Positions 1 through 10,633 of a DNA stretch of 64,000 nucleotides are shown piece by piece (the first letter of the stretch is position 1; each line of letters opens with the position of its first letter). A model generated the notes under the pieces. It was not told the DNA's origin, did not search any database, and saw only the letters and a list, made by a program, of their open reading frames with translations. The DNA comes from Sulfurimonas sp. Its GTDB lineage: Bacteria; Campylobacterota; Campylobacteria; Campylobacterales; Sulfurimonadaceae. Where the stretch lies: assembly GCA_002899765.1 (NCBI GenBank), contig PPDH01000035.1, positions 16,182 through 80,181 of the forward strand, in the 5' to 3' direction. Position numbers and translations under genes: made by a program.

Positions 1-200
1 CCTATTTTATCACTCATAGTTCCAAACGGAACTTGAAAAATTGATTGAGTCAGTGCATAACCGCCGACAATAATACCTACAAGAAGAGGTGTTGAACCTT
101 CAAGCTCAAGTGCATAAATCGATATGACGGGTAAAACTAAAAAAAGACCTAAAAATCTTAGAGAGAGGATTGCTGAGAGAGGGAATACTTTTTTAAACAT
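1..200 (-). CDS. MFS transporter, N-terminal part (truncated by window edge)
   Basis: Reverse strand reads MFKKVFPLSAILSLRFLGLFLVLPVISIYALELEGSTPLLVGIIVGGYALTQSIFQVPFGTMSDKI, typical MFS TM1-TM2 and motif A. Confidence 0.8.
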   Translation of the reverse strand, partial: MFKKVFPLSAILSLRFLGLFLVLPVISIYALELEGSTPLLVGIIVGGYALTQSIFQVPFGTMSDKI

Positions 201-309
201 TATCTGCCTTAAATATTATATAATGGCGTAATTATATTGAAAAGATTGTTTACGCAAACTTTTTAAACCCACAAGAACTTATGTTTAAAGAAACTTTGAA
301 GGATTTTAT

Positions 310-897
310 GTGAAGTTAGTATTGGCTACCTCCAACAAAGGCAAAGTTAGAGAGATAAAAGCACTTTGCGAAGATTTTGAGATTATCCCTTACAGCGAGC
401 TAATAGATGAGTTTGAGATAGTCGAAGATGGAGATGATTTCAAAGAGAATGCTCTTATAAAAGCAAGAGCGGTTTTTAAAGCCTTGAATGATGAAAATGT
501 TATAGTCTTGGCAGACGACAGCGGGATAAGCGTTGATATTCTTGATGGAAAACCCGGCATTTATAGCGCAAGATATGCAGGAGCGGGTGCAACAGATAAA
601 GATAATTTACATAAGCTCATAGATGCTATAAAAGAAAAAAATGTAAAGAGTTCATCTGCACACTACACGGCAGCAATAGCTATTGTTACTAAAGAGTCTC
701 AATACTCTGTTCATGGATGGATGCATGTAGAAGTGATAACAAAAGCTCTAGGGGATAAGGGGTTTGGGTATGACCCAATGTTTATCCCGCTTGGATACGA
801 CAAGACATTAGGTCAGCTAGATGATGAGACAAAAAAGAGACTCTCTCACCGTTCAAAAGCACTTAACTTAGCAAAAATAATTCTGCAGACGCTATAG
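310..897 (+). CDS. rdgB: non-canonical purine NTP pyrophosphatase (RdgB/HAM1)
   Basis: [37 protein letters not shown] and GFGYDPMF motifs. Confidence 0.95.
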   Translation: MKLVLATSNKGKVREIKALCEDFEIIPYSELIDEFEIVEDGDDFKENALIKARAVFKALNDENVIVLADDSGISVDILDGKPGIYSARYAGAGATDKDNLHKLIDAIKEKNVKSSSAHYTAAIAIVTKESQYSVHGWMHVEVITKALGDKGFGYDPMFIPLGYDKTLGQLDDETKKRLSHRSKALNLAKIILQTL

Positions 898-984
898 AAC
901 TTTTTTGCTGAGCATGTAGATAACATCTTCCATTTTAGTTATAAAAGTCTCTAATTTAGAGCTATATCTTTGTAAAGTCTGCAT
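892..984 (-). CDS. putative 30-aa small protein ([30 protein letters not shown])
   Basis: ATG preceded by AAGGGAG Shine-Dalgarno-like sequence on the minus strand; uninterrupted to TAG; fills the rdgB-uppP gap. Confidence 0.3.
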   Translation of the reverse strand: MQTLQRYSSKLETFITKMEDVIYMLSKKVL

Positions 985-1051
985 CCTACTCCCTTATAAA
1001 ATTTTAAGGTCATAAGCAAATATTATTCCATATATATCTTTATAATGAAAT

Positions 1052-1822
1052 TTAGTTGAACATTAGCAACAAAACAATACCGAAGATTATTCTATATATT
1101 CCAAAAGAGACAAAAGTAAATTTCTCTAAAAATTTTAAGAAGAGCTTAATTGTCAGATATGCTACAACAAAAGAGGTTACAAACCCGACTGCCAGAACAA
1201 TGATATTTGTTTGAGTAAAATCTTCATAGTGTTTTAACAAGTCGTAAGCGGCAACAGCACCCATAACAGGGAAAGCAAGTAAAAAGCTAAATTCCGCACT
1301 TGCTTTTCTGCTAAGACCTACAAGAAGCGCACCGATGATAGTTGAACCTGCTCTGCTGGTTCCGGGAATAAGCGCAAATATCTGAGCAAAACCTATTATC
1401 ATGGATTGTTTGAGTGTAATTTTCTCCATGTCATAGAGAGTATCTGCATCTTCATGTATAAAAAATTTCTCCACAAGTAAAAATATTATTCCGCCTACTA
1501 TAAACATAACAGCTACTATATTGACGCTAAAGAGCTCTTTTATCTGGGAGGAGAAGATGAAACCTATAACAGCCAAAGGAAGAAAAGCTACAAAAACCTT
1601 CATCCAAAGATCTGTTTTTTTGATAGTAAATTTATCTTTGTAGTTAAATATTACAGCTAAAATTGCCGAGAATTGTATAATGACTTCATACGCCTTATTA
1701 ATAGCATTTTGTTCAATATCCAAAAATTTGCTAGCTACTATAAGATGCCCTGTAGAGGAGATTGGCAAGAATTCGGTAAAGCCCTCGATTATGCCTAATA
1801 TTGTGGAGTCAAGTATAGTCAT
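1052..1822 (-). CDS. uppP: undecaprenyl-diphosphatase UppP/BacA
   Basis: [18 protein letters not shown] and [10 protein letters not shown] motifs; start placed at MTILDST. Confidence 0.95.
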   Translation of the reverse strand: MTILDSTILGIIEGFTEFLPISSTGHLIVASKFLDIEQNAINKAYEVIIQFSAILAVIFNYKDKFTIKKTDLWMKVFVAFLPLAVIGFIFSSQIKELFSVNIVAVMFIVGGIIFLLVEKFFIHEDADTLYDMEKITLKQSMIIGFAQIFALIPGTSRAGSTIIGALLVGLSRKASAEFSFLLAFPVMGAVAAYDLLKHYEDFTQTNIIVLAVGFVTSFVVAYLTIKLFLKFLEKFTFVSFGIYRIIFGIVLLLMFN

Positions 1823-1958
1823 AAAAGTCCTTGGTGGATTGCATCTTAAACATTTCATTGAAATTCTAGCATAAAATAAAGTGCATTACTAAAGAGTCAA
1901 TTTAAGTTATTTGGATATAATGCGAGGTTTTAAATTATAATTTATTAGGAACTTTTAT

Positions 1959-3071
1959 ATGTTACTTTTCACGCCCGGACCTACTCCGGTACCTCAAAAT
2001 GTTCGTAATGCCATGAGTGATGAGACGATGCACCATCGTACTCCGGAATTTGAAGCTATTTTTGAAAAAACAAGAAAATATCTTTTTGAGCTCTTTAAAA
2101 GTGATGAGGTCGTCATGCTTGCTTCAAGTGGAACAGGTGCCATGGAAGCTGCTGTTATAAACCTCTCTCACAATACACTTTTAAATATCAACTCAGGAAA
2201 GTTTGGAGAGAGATTCGGCAAAATTGCTACGGCTCATGGACTTGGAAATATCGAGATAAAAAACGAATGGGATACTCCCGTAAGTGTTGAAGCTGTTGTA
2301 GAAGCCGTTAAAAACAATTCAAATATTGATGCTATTGCAGTTCAGATTAGTGAATCGGCAGGCGGTTTGCGTCATCCTGTAGAGGCGATTGCAAAGGCTG
2401 TTAAAGATATTAATCCAAATATAATGATTATAGCTGACGGTATTACTGCCGTGGGTGTTGAGAAGATTGATGTAACAAATATCGACTGCCTAATTGCTGG
2501 AAGCCAAAAAGCGCTTATGCTCCCTCCCGGGCTTGCTATTTTGGGTCTTAGTAATGCTGCGATAGATAAGATAGGCAAAGGGAGAGGGTACTACTTCAAC
2601 CTTGCAACAGAGATAAAATCTCAAAGAAAAAACACCACTGCATGGACGGCGGCTACAACTCTTACTATCGGTCTTTTAGAGATACTAGAGACGATTGAGA
2701 AAAACGGCGGTCTAGAGAAGCTCTACGAAGAGACGGCGACAAGAGCCGATGCAGTTATATCCGCGCTTGAAGCTCTGGGTCTGCATATCTATCCAAAAAT
2801 GCCGGCACTTTCTATGACTACGATAGACGATGAAAACGCATCACAAATCAGAAAAATGCTCAAAAATGATTTTGGCGTAAATGTTGCTGGCGGGCAAGAC
2901 CACTTGGAAGGTAAGATTTTTCGCATAAATCAGATGGGGTTGATTGCCCCTTATGAAATTGCATGGGTTGTGAATTCTATTGAACTCTCTCTTGCAAAAC
3001 TCGGTCGCAGACCTTATGATGGAACTGCAAACAGAGTATTTAATGAAAAATATTTTAAAGTAGGTATGTAG
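1959..3071 (+). CDS. class V pyridoxal-phosphate aminotransferase (serine/alanine-glyoxylate aminotransferase-like)
   Basis: FTPGPTPVPQNVRNAM, HHRTPEFEAIF, GSQKALMLPPGLAI. Confidence 0.9.
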   Translation: MLLFTPGPTPVPQNVRNAMSDETMHHRTPEFEAIFEKTRKYLFELFKSDEVVMLASSGTGAMEAAVINLSHNTLLNINSGKFGERFGKIATAHGLGNIEIKNEWDTPVSVEAVVEAVKNNSNIDAIAVQISESAGGLRHPVEAIAKAVKDINPNIMIIADGITAVGVEKIDVTNIDCLIAGSQKALMLPPGLAILGLSNAAIDKIGKGRGYYFNLATEIKSQRKNTTAWTAATTLTIGLLEILETIEKNGGLEKLYEETATRADAVISALEALGLHIYPKMPALSMTTIDDENASQIRKMLKNDFGVNVAGGQDHLEGKIFRINQMGLIAPYEIAWVVNSIELSLAKLGRRPYDGTANRVFNEKYFKVGM

Positions 3072-3920
3072 ATGATTTTAGAGCATGAGATTCCTAGCGG
3101 TTCAAAACTCTATTTTGGTAACAGTGCTAAGATAAAAAGAGAGATAGAAAAAGTTGCTAGCGATATTTTATACTCTAAAGGATTTGAAGAGATAGTTACT
3201 CCGATATTTTCATATCATCAGCATAAAAGTATTGCAAACGAAAAAGAGCTTATAAAAGCTAATGATGAAAAGAACAATTCTATTTCGCTTAGAGCAGATT
3301 CGACTATAGATGTCGTTAGAATAATTGAGAAGAGACTCGGGCGCAATACGGAGCATAAAAAATGGTTCTACATTCAGCCTGTTTTTCGCTATCCGACGGA
3401 TGAGCAGTACCAAATCGGCGTCGAGTTTATGGGTGAAAATAAACTCTCCTCGGTTTTAAATATCGCGATTGATATTTTTGACAAACTAGAAGTAGAACCT
3501 CTTGTTCAGATATCAAATATGATGATTCCAAAATTATTGGTTGAGATGTTTGATGAACTTACTCTTGATGATTTTAGACATGTAAATATAGAAAAGTTTT
3601 TAAATATTAAAGTAGAGTGGTTGGAAAAACTTGTCTATCTTCAACATGTAGAGCAGGTTGATGAACTTCTTGAGATAGTTCCAGATGAGATTAAAGCAGA
3701 ACTTATAAAGATGAAAAATTTAAGTGCGGCATTGACATGTAAGAAGAGCGTGCTTGCACCGATGTACTATGCAAAAATGCTTTACTATGATGAACTCTTT
3801 TTTAGAGTAATAGATAAAAACGAAGTATATGCCAGAGGCGGAAGATATAAAAATTCAGAGCTAAGCTCTGTTGGTTTTGCAATTTATACAGATGTACTTA
3901 TAGAAACAAAAGCGAAGTAA
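3072..3920 (+). CDS. hisZ: ATP phosphoribosyltransferase regulatory subunit (HisZ-like)
   Basis: Class II HisRS-like core (EIVTPIFSYH, SLRADSTIDVVRI, YIQPVFRY, ARGGRY); short and without an anticodon-binding domain. Confidence 0.75.
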   Translation: MILEHEIPSGSKLYFGNSAKIKREIEKVASDILYSKGFEEIVTPIFSYHQHKSIANEKELIKANDEKNNSISLRADSTIDVVRIIEKRLGRNTEHKKWFYIQPVFRYPTDEQYQIGVEFMGENKLSSVLNIAIDIFDKLEVEPLVQISNMMIPKLLVEMFDELTLDDFRHVNIEKFLNIKVEWLEKLVYLQHVEQVDELLEIVPDEIKAELIKMKNLSAALTCKKSVLAPMYYAKMLYYDELFFRVIDKNEVYARGGRYKNSELSSVGFAIYTDVLIETKAK

Positions 3921-3932
3921 AAGAGGAAGAGA

Positions 3933-5183
3933 ATGAAAGCAGATTTAATAGTAGGTATACAGTGGGGAGATGAGGGAAAAGGTAAAATAGTTGATAGACT
4001 GGCTTGTGAGTATGACATGGTTTGCAGAAGCCAAGGCGGACACAATGCAGGGCATACTATTTGGGTTGATGGCACAAAATATGCGCTTCACCTTATTCCC
4101 TCGGGCGTACTAAACCCTAAGGCAATAAATGTTGTAGGAAACGGTGTTGTTCTCTCTCCGGAGTCTATTATTAAAGAGATGACGCAATTTGAAGGATTAG
4201 AAGGGCGTCTTTTTATCTCAGACAAAGCTCATTTAAATCTTCCTTATCACTCGTTAATAGATCAGGCTCGCGAAAAATTAAAAGGCGATAAAGCTATCGG
4301 TACAACAGGAAAAGGAATCGGTCCAGCCTACTCTGATAAGATTAACCGCATAGGCGTAAGAGTAGGTGAACTTTTAAATCTTGAAAAACTTTGCAGCTCA
4401 ATTATGAGTTATTTTGAACAAAATAGAGAAATATTTGATGTTTTAAAAATTCAAACTCCAAATAAAGAGGAGCTTTTAAATGAGCTTGAGGGTTATAAAG
4501 CCAAGCTTGCTCCTTTTATCACGGATACTACTCAGATGCTTTGGAGAGCGCTTGATGAAGAGAACAAAAGAGTTCTTCTAGAAGGTGCGCAAGGAACGAT
4601 GCTTGATATCGATCACGGTACATATCCGTATGTCACGTCAAGCTCAACCGTAAGTGCCGGAGCATGTACGGGTCTTGGAATAAACCCTAAAGATATAGGC
4701 AAAGTAACCGGAATCGTAAAAGCTTACTGTACACGTGTGGGTAACGGACCTTTTCCAAGTGAAGATTTAGGTGAAGACGGCAAAAAGCTCGGCAAGCAGG
4801 GACACGAATTTGGAACAACTACGGGGCGTGCTAGAAGATGCGGTTGGTTTGATGCTGTTGCATGTAGATATGCAAGCCGTCTAAACGGTTGTGACGAGTT
4901 AGCACTTATGAAACTGGATGTTCTTGATGGATTTGAAGAAGTTAAAATCTGTGTTGCGTATGAACTAGACGGTGTAGAAATAGATTATCTTCCTCAAAAT
5001 TTGGAAGATGTAAAACCGATTTACAAATCATTTAAAGGCTGGAGCGGTTCTGTTGGGGCTAGAAGATTTGAAGATTTGCCGCAAGAAGCGCAAGAGTACG
5101 TTAAACTAATTGAAGAGATTACAAAAACAAAAGTAGGTATAATTTCTACATCTCCTGAGAGAGAAGATACAATAATCTTATAA
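3933..5183 (+). CDS. purA: adenylosuccinate synthetase
   Basis: [34 protein letters not shown]. Confidence 0.97.
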   Translation: MKADLIVGIQWGDEGKGKIVDRLACEYDMVCRSQGGHNAGHTIWVDGTKYALHLIPSGVLNPKAINVVGNGVVLSPESIIKEMTQFEGLEGRLFISDKAHLNLPYHSLIDQAREKLKGDKAIGTTGKGIGPAYSDKINRIGVRVGELLNLEKLCSSIMSYFEQNREIFDVLKIQTPNKEELLNELEGYKAKLAPFITDTTQMLWRALDEENKRVLLEGAQGTMLDIDHGTYPYVTSSSTVSAGACTGLGINPKDIGKVTGIVKAYCTRVGNGPFPSEDLGEDGKKLGKQGHEFGTTTGRARRCGWFDAVACRYASRLNGCDELALMKLDVLDGFEEVKICVAYELDGVEIDYLPQNLEDVKPIYKSFKGWSGSVGARRFEDLPQEAQEYVKLIEEITKTKVGIISTSPEREDTIIL

Positions 5184-5238
5184 ATAAAATCTGAAATTGC
5201 ACTAGTGAAATTTATGAAATAAAATTAAGGATTAAATT

Positions 5239-5658
5239 GTGAAGACTCGCTTTACTCCATTGGTTAAGTTTAAAAAAAATACAATGCAAAAGAGTGAACA
5301 GTTTTTACAAAAAGCAAATGCCAATCTAAACAGTGCTGCTATTGCACTGGAGTTGTCCTATAGTTCGCTTGAAGATGTTGAGCCGCCAAAGAACGGTAGG
5401 ATGAGCGATATGCTGGCTTCAAGAGTTTTGCTTGGATCTCAAAGAGAGTTGATAAATCATAATAAAGAGTGGGTTGAATTTGCTTCAAATCAGGTCAATC
5501 AAGCAAAAAAACAACTAAAAGTTGATATGATGGAACATGAAAAATTTCAATATTTAGAACTTCAAGAGATAAAACAAGAGTTTAAAAAGAGAAAAGCTCA
5601 AGAGACAAAAAATCTAGATGAAATCGCTTTAATGGCTTATAACGGGAATAAAAAATGA
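5239..5658 (+). CDS. flagellar export FliJ-like protein
   Basis: Small coiled-coil protein, FliJ-like composition and position upstream of a MotE-like gene. Confidence 0.55.
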   Translation: MKTRFTPLVKFKKNTMQKSEQFLQKANANLNSAAIALELSYSSLEDVEPPKNGRMSDMLASRVLLGSQRELINHNKEWVEFASNQVNQAKKQLKVDMMEHEKFQYLELQEIKQEFKKRKAQETKNLDEIALMAYNGNKK

Positions 5659-6167
5659 TAAAACTATTTACAGCTCTTTTTTTTACTTTAGCATCTTTGA
5701 GTGCGCTGGAGACCAGCGATAAACTTTTTGAGTGTACAGAGATATTTAAAGCAAGAAAGAGTGAACTTCTTGTAGAGCTAGAGAGGATAGATGAGCAAAA
5801 ACAGGCTCTTAGCGCGCTAAAGACGGCAACGGAAGAGCTTCTAAAAAAGAGAGAAGCTAAAATTTCTAGAGATGAAGAGGAAGTGGATGCAAAATTGGCA
5901 GAAATCTCATCTAAAGAGAATACTGTAAAAAAAATGCTCAAAAAAAATGAAGAGATTTTAAAAGAGATAAAAGATATTAAGATGAACAAAATGTCTGAGA
6001 CTTTTGCAAAAATGAAAGCAGCAAGTGCAGCAGGTGTGCTCTCAGAGATGGATTCCAAAGATGCTGCAGCTATTCTTTCTTCTTTAAAACCTAAAACGGT
6101 AGGAACAATTTTAAGCAAGATGGATGCAAAAAAAGCCTCAGAACTAACTTTAATATTGGCAAAGTAA
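5655..6167 (+). CDS. MotE-like / MgtE-N-like periplasmic coiled-coil protein
   Basis: Signal peptide, coiled coil, then SEMDSKDAAAILSSLKPKTVGTILSKMDAKKASELTLIL. Confidence 0.6.
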   Translation: MIKLFTALFFTLASLSALETSDKLFECTEIFKARKSELLVELERIDEQKQALSALKTATEELLKKREAKISRDEEEVDAKLAEISSKENTVKKMLKKNEEILKEIKDIKMNKMSETFAKMKAASAAGVLSEMDSKDAAAILSSLKPKTVGTILSKMDAKKASELTLILAK

Positions 6168-6271
6168 ACTCTACTCTTTGCTTTTATAAAAATAACTTTT
6201 TTCTAATCGTAAACTAAGCTTACTTAGTGTAAAATACAAAAATTTAATTTTAATACAAATAAGGTTTGTCG

Positions 6272-6823
6272 ATGAAAATATCACTTAAAACTATACCTCA
6301 TATAGCCAATAAGATCGCAATTGATTTAAATAAAAGTGGTGTTGTTACGATGACAAAGGGTCTTGAGAACGTTGCAAAAGAGGCCGAGAAAATCTTGATA
6401 CATGATGTCAAGCAGGAGATGGCTCTTGAAGAAAAGGTACATGAGATATGTGAAGCAAATGAAGAGGAGATAGAGTTTAATTTAGTCGATGAGAGACAGC
6501 TCTTCTTTATGATTAAGAAAAAATTAGCTCCTGAATTTGGTGTGCTTTTAAATTATGAAGAGAGATATTCCGATATCTCACACAAAATTTTGGATGAACT
6601 TTATGAAGAGGATTTAATCCACTTTGACGTGACGGAAAATCGTATAAAAAATATTATTTATAATGCAATAACATCATTTATTACCGAAGCTTCCGAACTT
6701 GATACTATCATCATGGATAAAATAAGAACATACAAAAAAAGATATATTCCCGGAACTGATGAATTTGACATTTTATATGAAAAGCTTTACAGAGAAGAAC
6801 TTTCAAAAAGAGGCATGGAGTAG
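6272..6823 (+). CDS. DUF507 family protein
   Basis: Acidic N-terminal half and KLAPEFGVLLNYEERYSDISHKILDELYEEDLIHFD; ATG start chosen over upstream TTG. Confidence 0.7.
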   Translation: MKISLKTIPHIANKIAIDLNKSGVVTMTKGLENVAKEAEKILIHDVKQEMALEEKVHEICEANEEEIEFNLVDERQLFFMIKKKLAPEFGVLLNYEERYSDISHKILDELYEEDLIHFDVTENRIKNIIYNAITSFITEASELDTIIMDKIRTYKKRYIPGTDEFDILYEKLYREELSKRGME

Positions 6824-6828
6824 TGAAT

Positions 6829-7968
6829 ATGAGTGATTTGAAAAAAAAGATTTGGATGTATTTTGAAAACGGAACGTTTTTGGAAGCAAAAAGTTTTGGT
6901 GCGCAAGGTACGGTAGTCGGAGAGATTGTTTTTAATGTCTCTATGAGCGGATATCAAGAGATAATGTCAGACCCTTCATATGCAGGGCAGTTTGTAACAT
7001 TTACAATGCCTGAGATAGGAAATGTCGGCGTTAATTCTCAAGATATGGAGAGTAGTGCTGCCCATGCAAAAGGAATGATTGTTAGAAAATATCAAGAGAG
7101 ATACTCTAACTTTAGGGCAGAGGGTTCACTTGCGGATTTTTTAAAAGAGCAGAATGTTATGGGTATTTGTGACATTGACACAAGATATATAACAAAGATG
7201 TTAAGACATGAAGGCGCTATGATGATGATAGCATCTACACAAATCAGCGACAAAGAAGAGCTTAAAAAGATTTTAGAAAACAGCCCTAGAATAGAAGATG
7301 TCAACTATATAGAGCAAGTTAGCACAAAAACCCCATACATGCATACGCAGTCCGTGTATAACGACAGAATATTTGAGTACAATGTTGCGCCTAAACCTGA
7401 AGCTAATATAGTGGTTTTAGATTTTGGTGTAAAGACAAATATTTTAAACGAACTTGTGGGTGCAAAGATGGGTGTCGAGGTCATTCCAAACAATTTTAGG
7501 GCCCAAACTCTTATAGATAGATACAATAAAAAAGAGATTGACGGTGTTTTTCTCTCAAACGGTCCTGGCGATCCACTGGTTCTTAAGCATGAGCAAGAGC
7601 AAATAAAAAAACTCATAGATGCAAAAGTGCCGATGTTTGGTATATGTTTAGGACATCAGCTTCTTTCAATCGCTCATGGATATGATACATATAAACTCAA
7701 GTTTGGTCATCATGGCGGAAATCAGCCTGTTAAAAACATAAAAACAGGTTTGGTTGAAATTACGGCTCAAAACCATAACTATAATGTTCCACAAAATATT
7801 GTCGAGGTTGCCGATGTTACACATATAAACCTGTTTGACAATACAATAGAGGGCTTAAGATATAAAGATGCGCCTGTTTTTTCGGTACAGCATCACCCCG
7901 AAGCAAGTCCTGGACCAAAAGAGAGCAGATATATCTTCAATGAGTTCTTATCTTTGATAAAAAGATAA
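6829..7968 (+). CDS. carA: carbamoyl-phosphate synthase small subunit
   Basis: GEIVFNVSMSGYQEIMSDPSYAGQ, FGICLGHQLLS, FSVQHHPEASPGP. Confidence 0.96.
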   Translation: MSDLKKKIWMYFENGTFLEAKSFGAQGTVVGEIVFNVSMSGYQEIMSDPSYAGQFVTFTMPEIGNVGVNSQDMESSAAHAKGMIVRKYQERYSNFRAEGSLADFLKEQNVMGICDIDTRYITKMLRHEGAMMMIASTQISDKEELKKILENSPRIEDVNYIEQVSTKTPYMHTQSVYNDRIFEYNVAPKPEANIVVLDFGVKTNILNELVGAKMGVEVIPNNFRAQTLIDRYNKKEIDGVFLSNGPGDPLVLKHEQEQIKKLIDAKVPMFGICLGHQLLSIAHGYDTYKLKFGHHGGNQPVKNIKTGLVEITAQNHNYNVPQNIVEVADVTHINLFDNTIEGLRYKDAPVFSVQHHPEASPGPKESRYIFNEFLSLIKR

Positions 7969-8187
7969 GAACTTATCCTTCCAAACCTCTCTCCTTAACA
8001 GCAAATTGTTAATTTAACGTTAATTGTAAACAAAAAATTAACAAATTTGTAAAAATTGTCAAAAAATTGTCATTATTTAAGAAATTTTAAACATTTATAC
8101 TGTTATTATGCTAACTGTTAATTAGTTTAATAAATTTAGCTTAATTTAATTAGACATAATTGCTTTGAATCTTTAAGGAGGCTATAT

Positions 8188-9681
8188 ATGGAGAATCGTC
8201 CATTAGAGTACGACTATACAATTGCGAAGATGTTTATGTTTACAACAATCGTTCTAGGTATTGTTGGCATGCTCATCGGTGTAATTTTAGCATTTCAGCT
8301 TGCTTTTCCAGGAGTTAACTTATTTCTTGGAGAAGGTCTGGCTGAGTATACTAACTTTAGTCGTCTTCGTCCGCTGCATACAGATGCGGTAATATTTGGT
8401 TTTACGCTGAGCGGTGTTTTTGCTACTTGGTATTATGTTGGTCAACGTGTGTTAAAAGTATCTATGGCGGAATCAAAGCTTTTGATGACTTTAGGTAAAG
8501 TACACTTCTGGCTCTATTTAGTTGTTGTTGCTGCAGTTGTGGTTTCACTTTTTGCAGGTGTAACAACTTCAAAAGAGTATGCTGAGTTTGAGTGGCCAAT
8601 TGATATTGGAGTCGTAGTTGTTTGGGTTATTTGGGGTATGGGTGTTTTTGGTCTTATCGGTATACGCCGTGAAAAATCACTTTATATCTCAATTTGGTAC
8701 TATATTGCTACATTCTTGGGTATAGCAATGCTTTACCTTTTCAATAATATGGAAATACCTACAATATTGGGAACATCGGCTGCAGGCGAGTCTGGCATAT
8801 GTGCATGGTATCACTCTGTTTCTATGTATTCGGGTACTAATGATGCGCTTGTTCAATGGTGGTATGGGCACAATGCGGTTGCATTTGGTTTTACGGTTCC
8901 TATTGTTGCTATGATTTACTACTTTTTACCAAAAGAGTCGGGTCAGGCTATCTACTCATATAAACTCTCTTTACTCTCTTTCTGGGGATTGATGTTTGTT
9001 TATTTGTGGGCTGGCGGACATCACCTTCTGTATTCGACTGTTCCTGATTGGATGCAGACAATGGGCTCGATATTTTCCGTAATATTGATTCTTCCCTCTT
9101 GGGGTTCTGCTATAAACATGCTTCTTACAATGAAGGGTGAGTGGCAACAAGTTGCGGCTTCTCCGCTTATTAAGTTTATGATTTTAGGCTCGACTTTTTA
9201 TATGTTCTCAACATTAGAGGGTCCTATTCAAGCAATTAAATCTGTTAACGCGATAGCACACTTTACCGACTGGATTGTCGGTCACGTACATGACGGTGTT
9301 CTTGGATGGGTTGGCTTTATGATTATGGCAGCACTTTACCATATGGCTCCGCGCGTATTTAAACGTGAGATCTACTCAAAGAGCTTAATGGCAGCGCAGT
9401 TCTGGATCCAAACTTTAGGTGTTGTTTTATACTTCACTTCTATGTGGATTGCAGGTATTACGCAGGGTATGATGTGGCGTGCGCATGATGAGTTTGGTAA
9501 CTTAGCTTACTCGTTTATCGATACGGTTACGGTTTTACATCCTTACTACACTATTCGCGGTGTAGGTGGTTTACTCTATTTAGTAGGTTTCTTAATGTTT
9601 GCGTATAACATTTATAAAACTATGTCTGCTCGCCCTGTTGAAGAGCGTGAGCTACAAAATGCATCGCCTATGGGCGCTTAA
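8188..9681 (+). CDS. ccoN: cbb3-type cytochrome c oxidase subunit I
   Basis: RPLHTDAVIFGF, WWYGHNAVAF, WAGGHHLLYS, DWIVGHVHDG. Confidence 0.97.
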   Translation: MENRPLEYDYTIAKMFMFTTIVLGIVGMLIGVILAFQLAFPGVNLFLGEGLAEYTNFSRLRPLHTDAVIFGFTLSGVFATWYYVGQRVLKVSMAESKLLMTLGKVHFWLYLVVVAAVVVSLFAGVTTSKEYAEFEWPIDIGVVVVWVIWGMGVFGLIGIRREKSLYISIWYYIATFLGIAMLYLFNNMEIPTILGTSAAGESGICAWYHSVSMYSGTNDALVQWWYGHNAVAFGFTVPIVAMIYYFLPKESGQAIYSYKLSLLSFWGLMFVYLWAGGHHLLYSTVPDWMQTMGSIFSVILILPSWGSAINMLLTMKGEWQQVAASPLIKFMILGSTFYMFSTLEGPIQAIKSVNAIAHFTDWIVGHVHDGVLGWVGFMIMAALYHMAPRVFKREIYSKSLMAAQFWIQTLGVVLYFTSMWIAGITQGMMWRAHDEFGNLAYSFIDTVTVLHPYYTIRGVGGLLYLVGFLMFAYNIYKTMSARPVEERELQNASPMGA

Positions 9682-9696
9682 TAGAAAGGATAAAAT

Positions 9697-10389
9697 ATGT
9701 TTCATTGGTTAGAAAAACATCCGTTCTTTTTTGCGGTAGGTGTGTTCGTAACAATTGCGTTTGCAGGTTTAGTTGAGATTCTTCCAAACTTTGCTCAAGC
9801 GTCTCGTCCCGTAATCGGAACGGCTCCATACTCTACGCTAGAGCTTGCAGGTCGTCATGTTTACATTAAAAACAGCTGCAATGCTTGTCATTCACAGCTT
9901 GTTCGTCCGTTTAAATCTGAGACGGATCGCTATGGTCACTACTCTTTAAGCGGTGAATATGCGTATGATAGACCATTTTTGTGGGGTTCAAAAAGAACCG
10001 GACCTGATTTATGGCGCGTTGGTAACTATAGAACTACAGACTGGCATGAAAATCACATGAAAGATCCGGCTTCTGTAGTTCCTGGTTCGATAATGCCGGC
10101 ATATAAGTGGATGTTTACAAACAAAGCTGATATTGAGACTGCATTTGCAGAGCAGTTGACAGTGGCACAATACTTTTCTGTTACATACAATGAACCTGTA
10201 CCTATGAAAGACGGTTCTAGCATCATTGTAAAGATGGGTGGAAGTGTTGCTGAGGCAAAAGCTATAGCTCTAGAAGAGGCAAAGCTTATAGCAGCAGACA
10301 TGAGAGATCAAGACGTTAAAGATGCTGTAGCACGAGGTGAAATTCCTGAAATTGTTGCGCTTATCGCGTATATGAATAGTCTTAAGTAA
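9697..10389 (+). CDS. ccoO: cbb3-type cytochrome c oxidase subunit II (monoheme)
   Basis: NSCNACHSQLVRPFKSETDRYGHYS and RTGPDLWRVG. Confidence 0.96.
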   Translation: MFHWLEKHPFFFAVGVFVTIAFAGLVEILPNFAQASRPVIGTAPYSTLELAGRHVYIKNSCNACHSQLVRPFKSETDRYGHYSLSGEYAYDRPFLWGSKRTGPDLWRVGNYRTTDWHENHMKDPASVVPGSIMPAYKWMFTNKADIETAFAEQLTVAQYFSVTYNEPVPMKDGSSIIVKMGGSVAEAKAIALEEAKLIAADMRDQDVKDAVARGEIPEIVALIAYMNSLK

Positions 10390-10398
10390 AGGTTTGTA

Positions 10399-10605
10399 GT
10401 GGATATAGCACAAATACAAGCTTATGGATACTTTGCGTTAACGGTATTTCTAGTTTTAGCGTTGTATGGTTATATATACCATCTCTATACCAAGAAAAAA
10501 GATGTTGATGGAATTGACTATGAGAGTTATAGTGATATGGCACTTAAAGATGATTTAGACGATGCTCCGGTATCGCCTAAATCTGATGATAAGCTAACCC
10601 CATGA
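10399..10605 (+). CDS. ccoQ: cbb3 oxidase subunit CcoQ-like
   Basis: Single-TM small protein between ccoO and ccoP. Confidence 0.75.
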   Translation: MDIAQIQAYGYFALTVFLVLALYGYIYHLYTKKKDVDGIDYESYSDMALKDDLDDAPVSPKSDDKLTP

Positions 10606-10633
10606 GGGTGTAAAGAGAAATTAGGAGAGAGAT

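Noticed and set aside
5582-6118. 178-aa minus-strand ORF overlapping the fliJ/motE-like genes
   Set aside because: Serine/phenylalanine-rich antisense shadow of a coiled-coil coding region; no domain recognisable.
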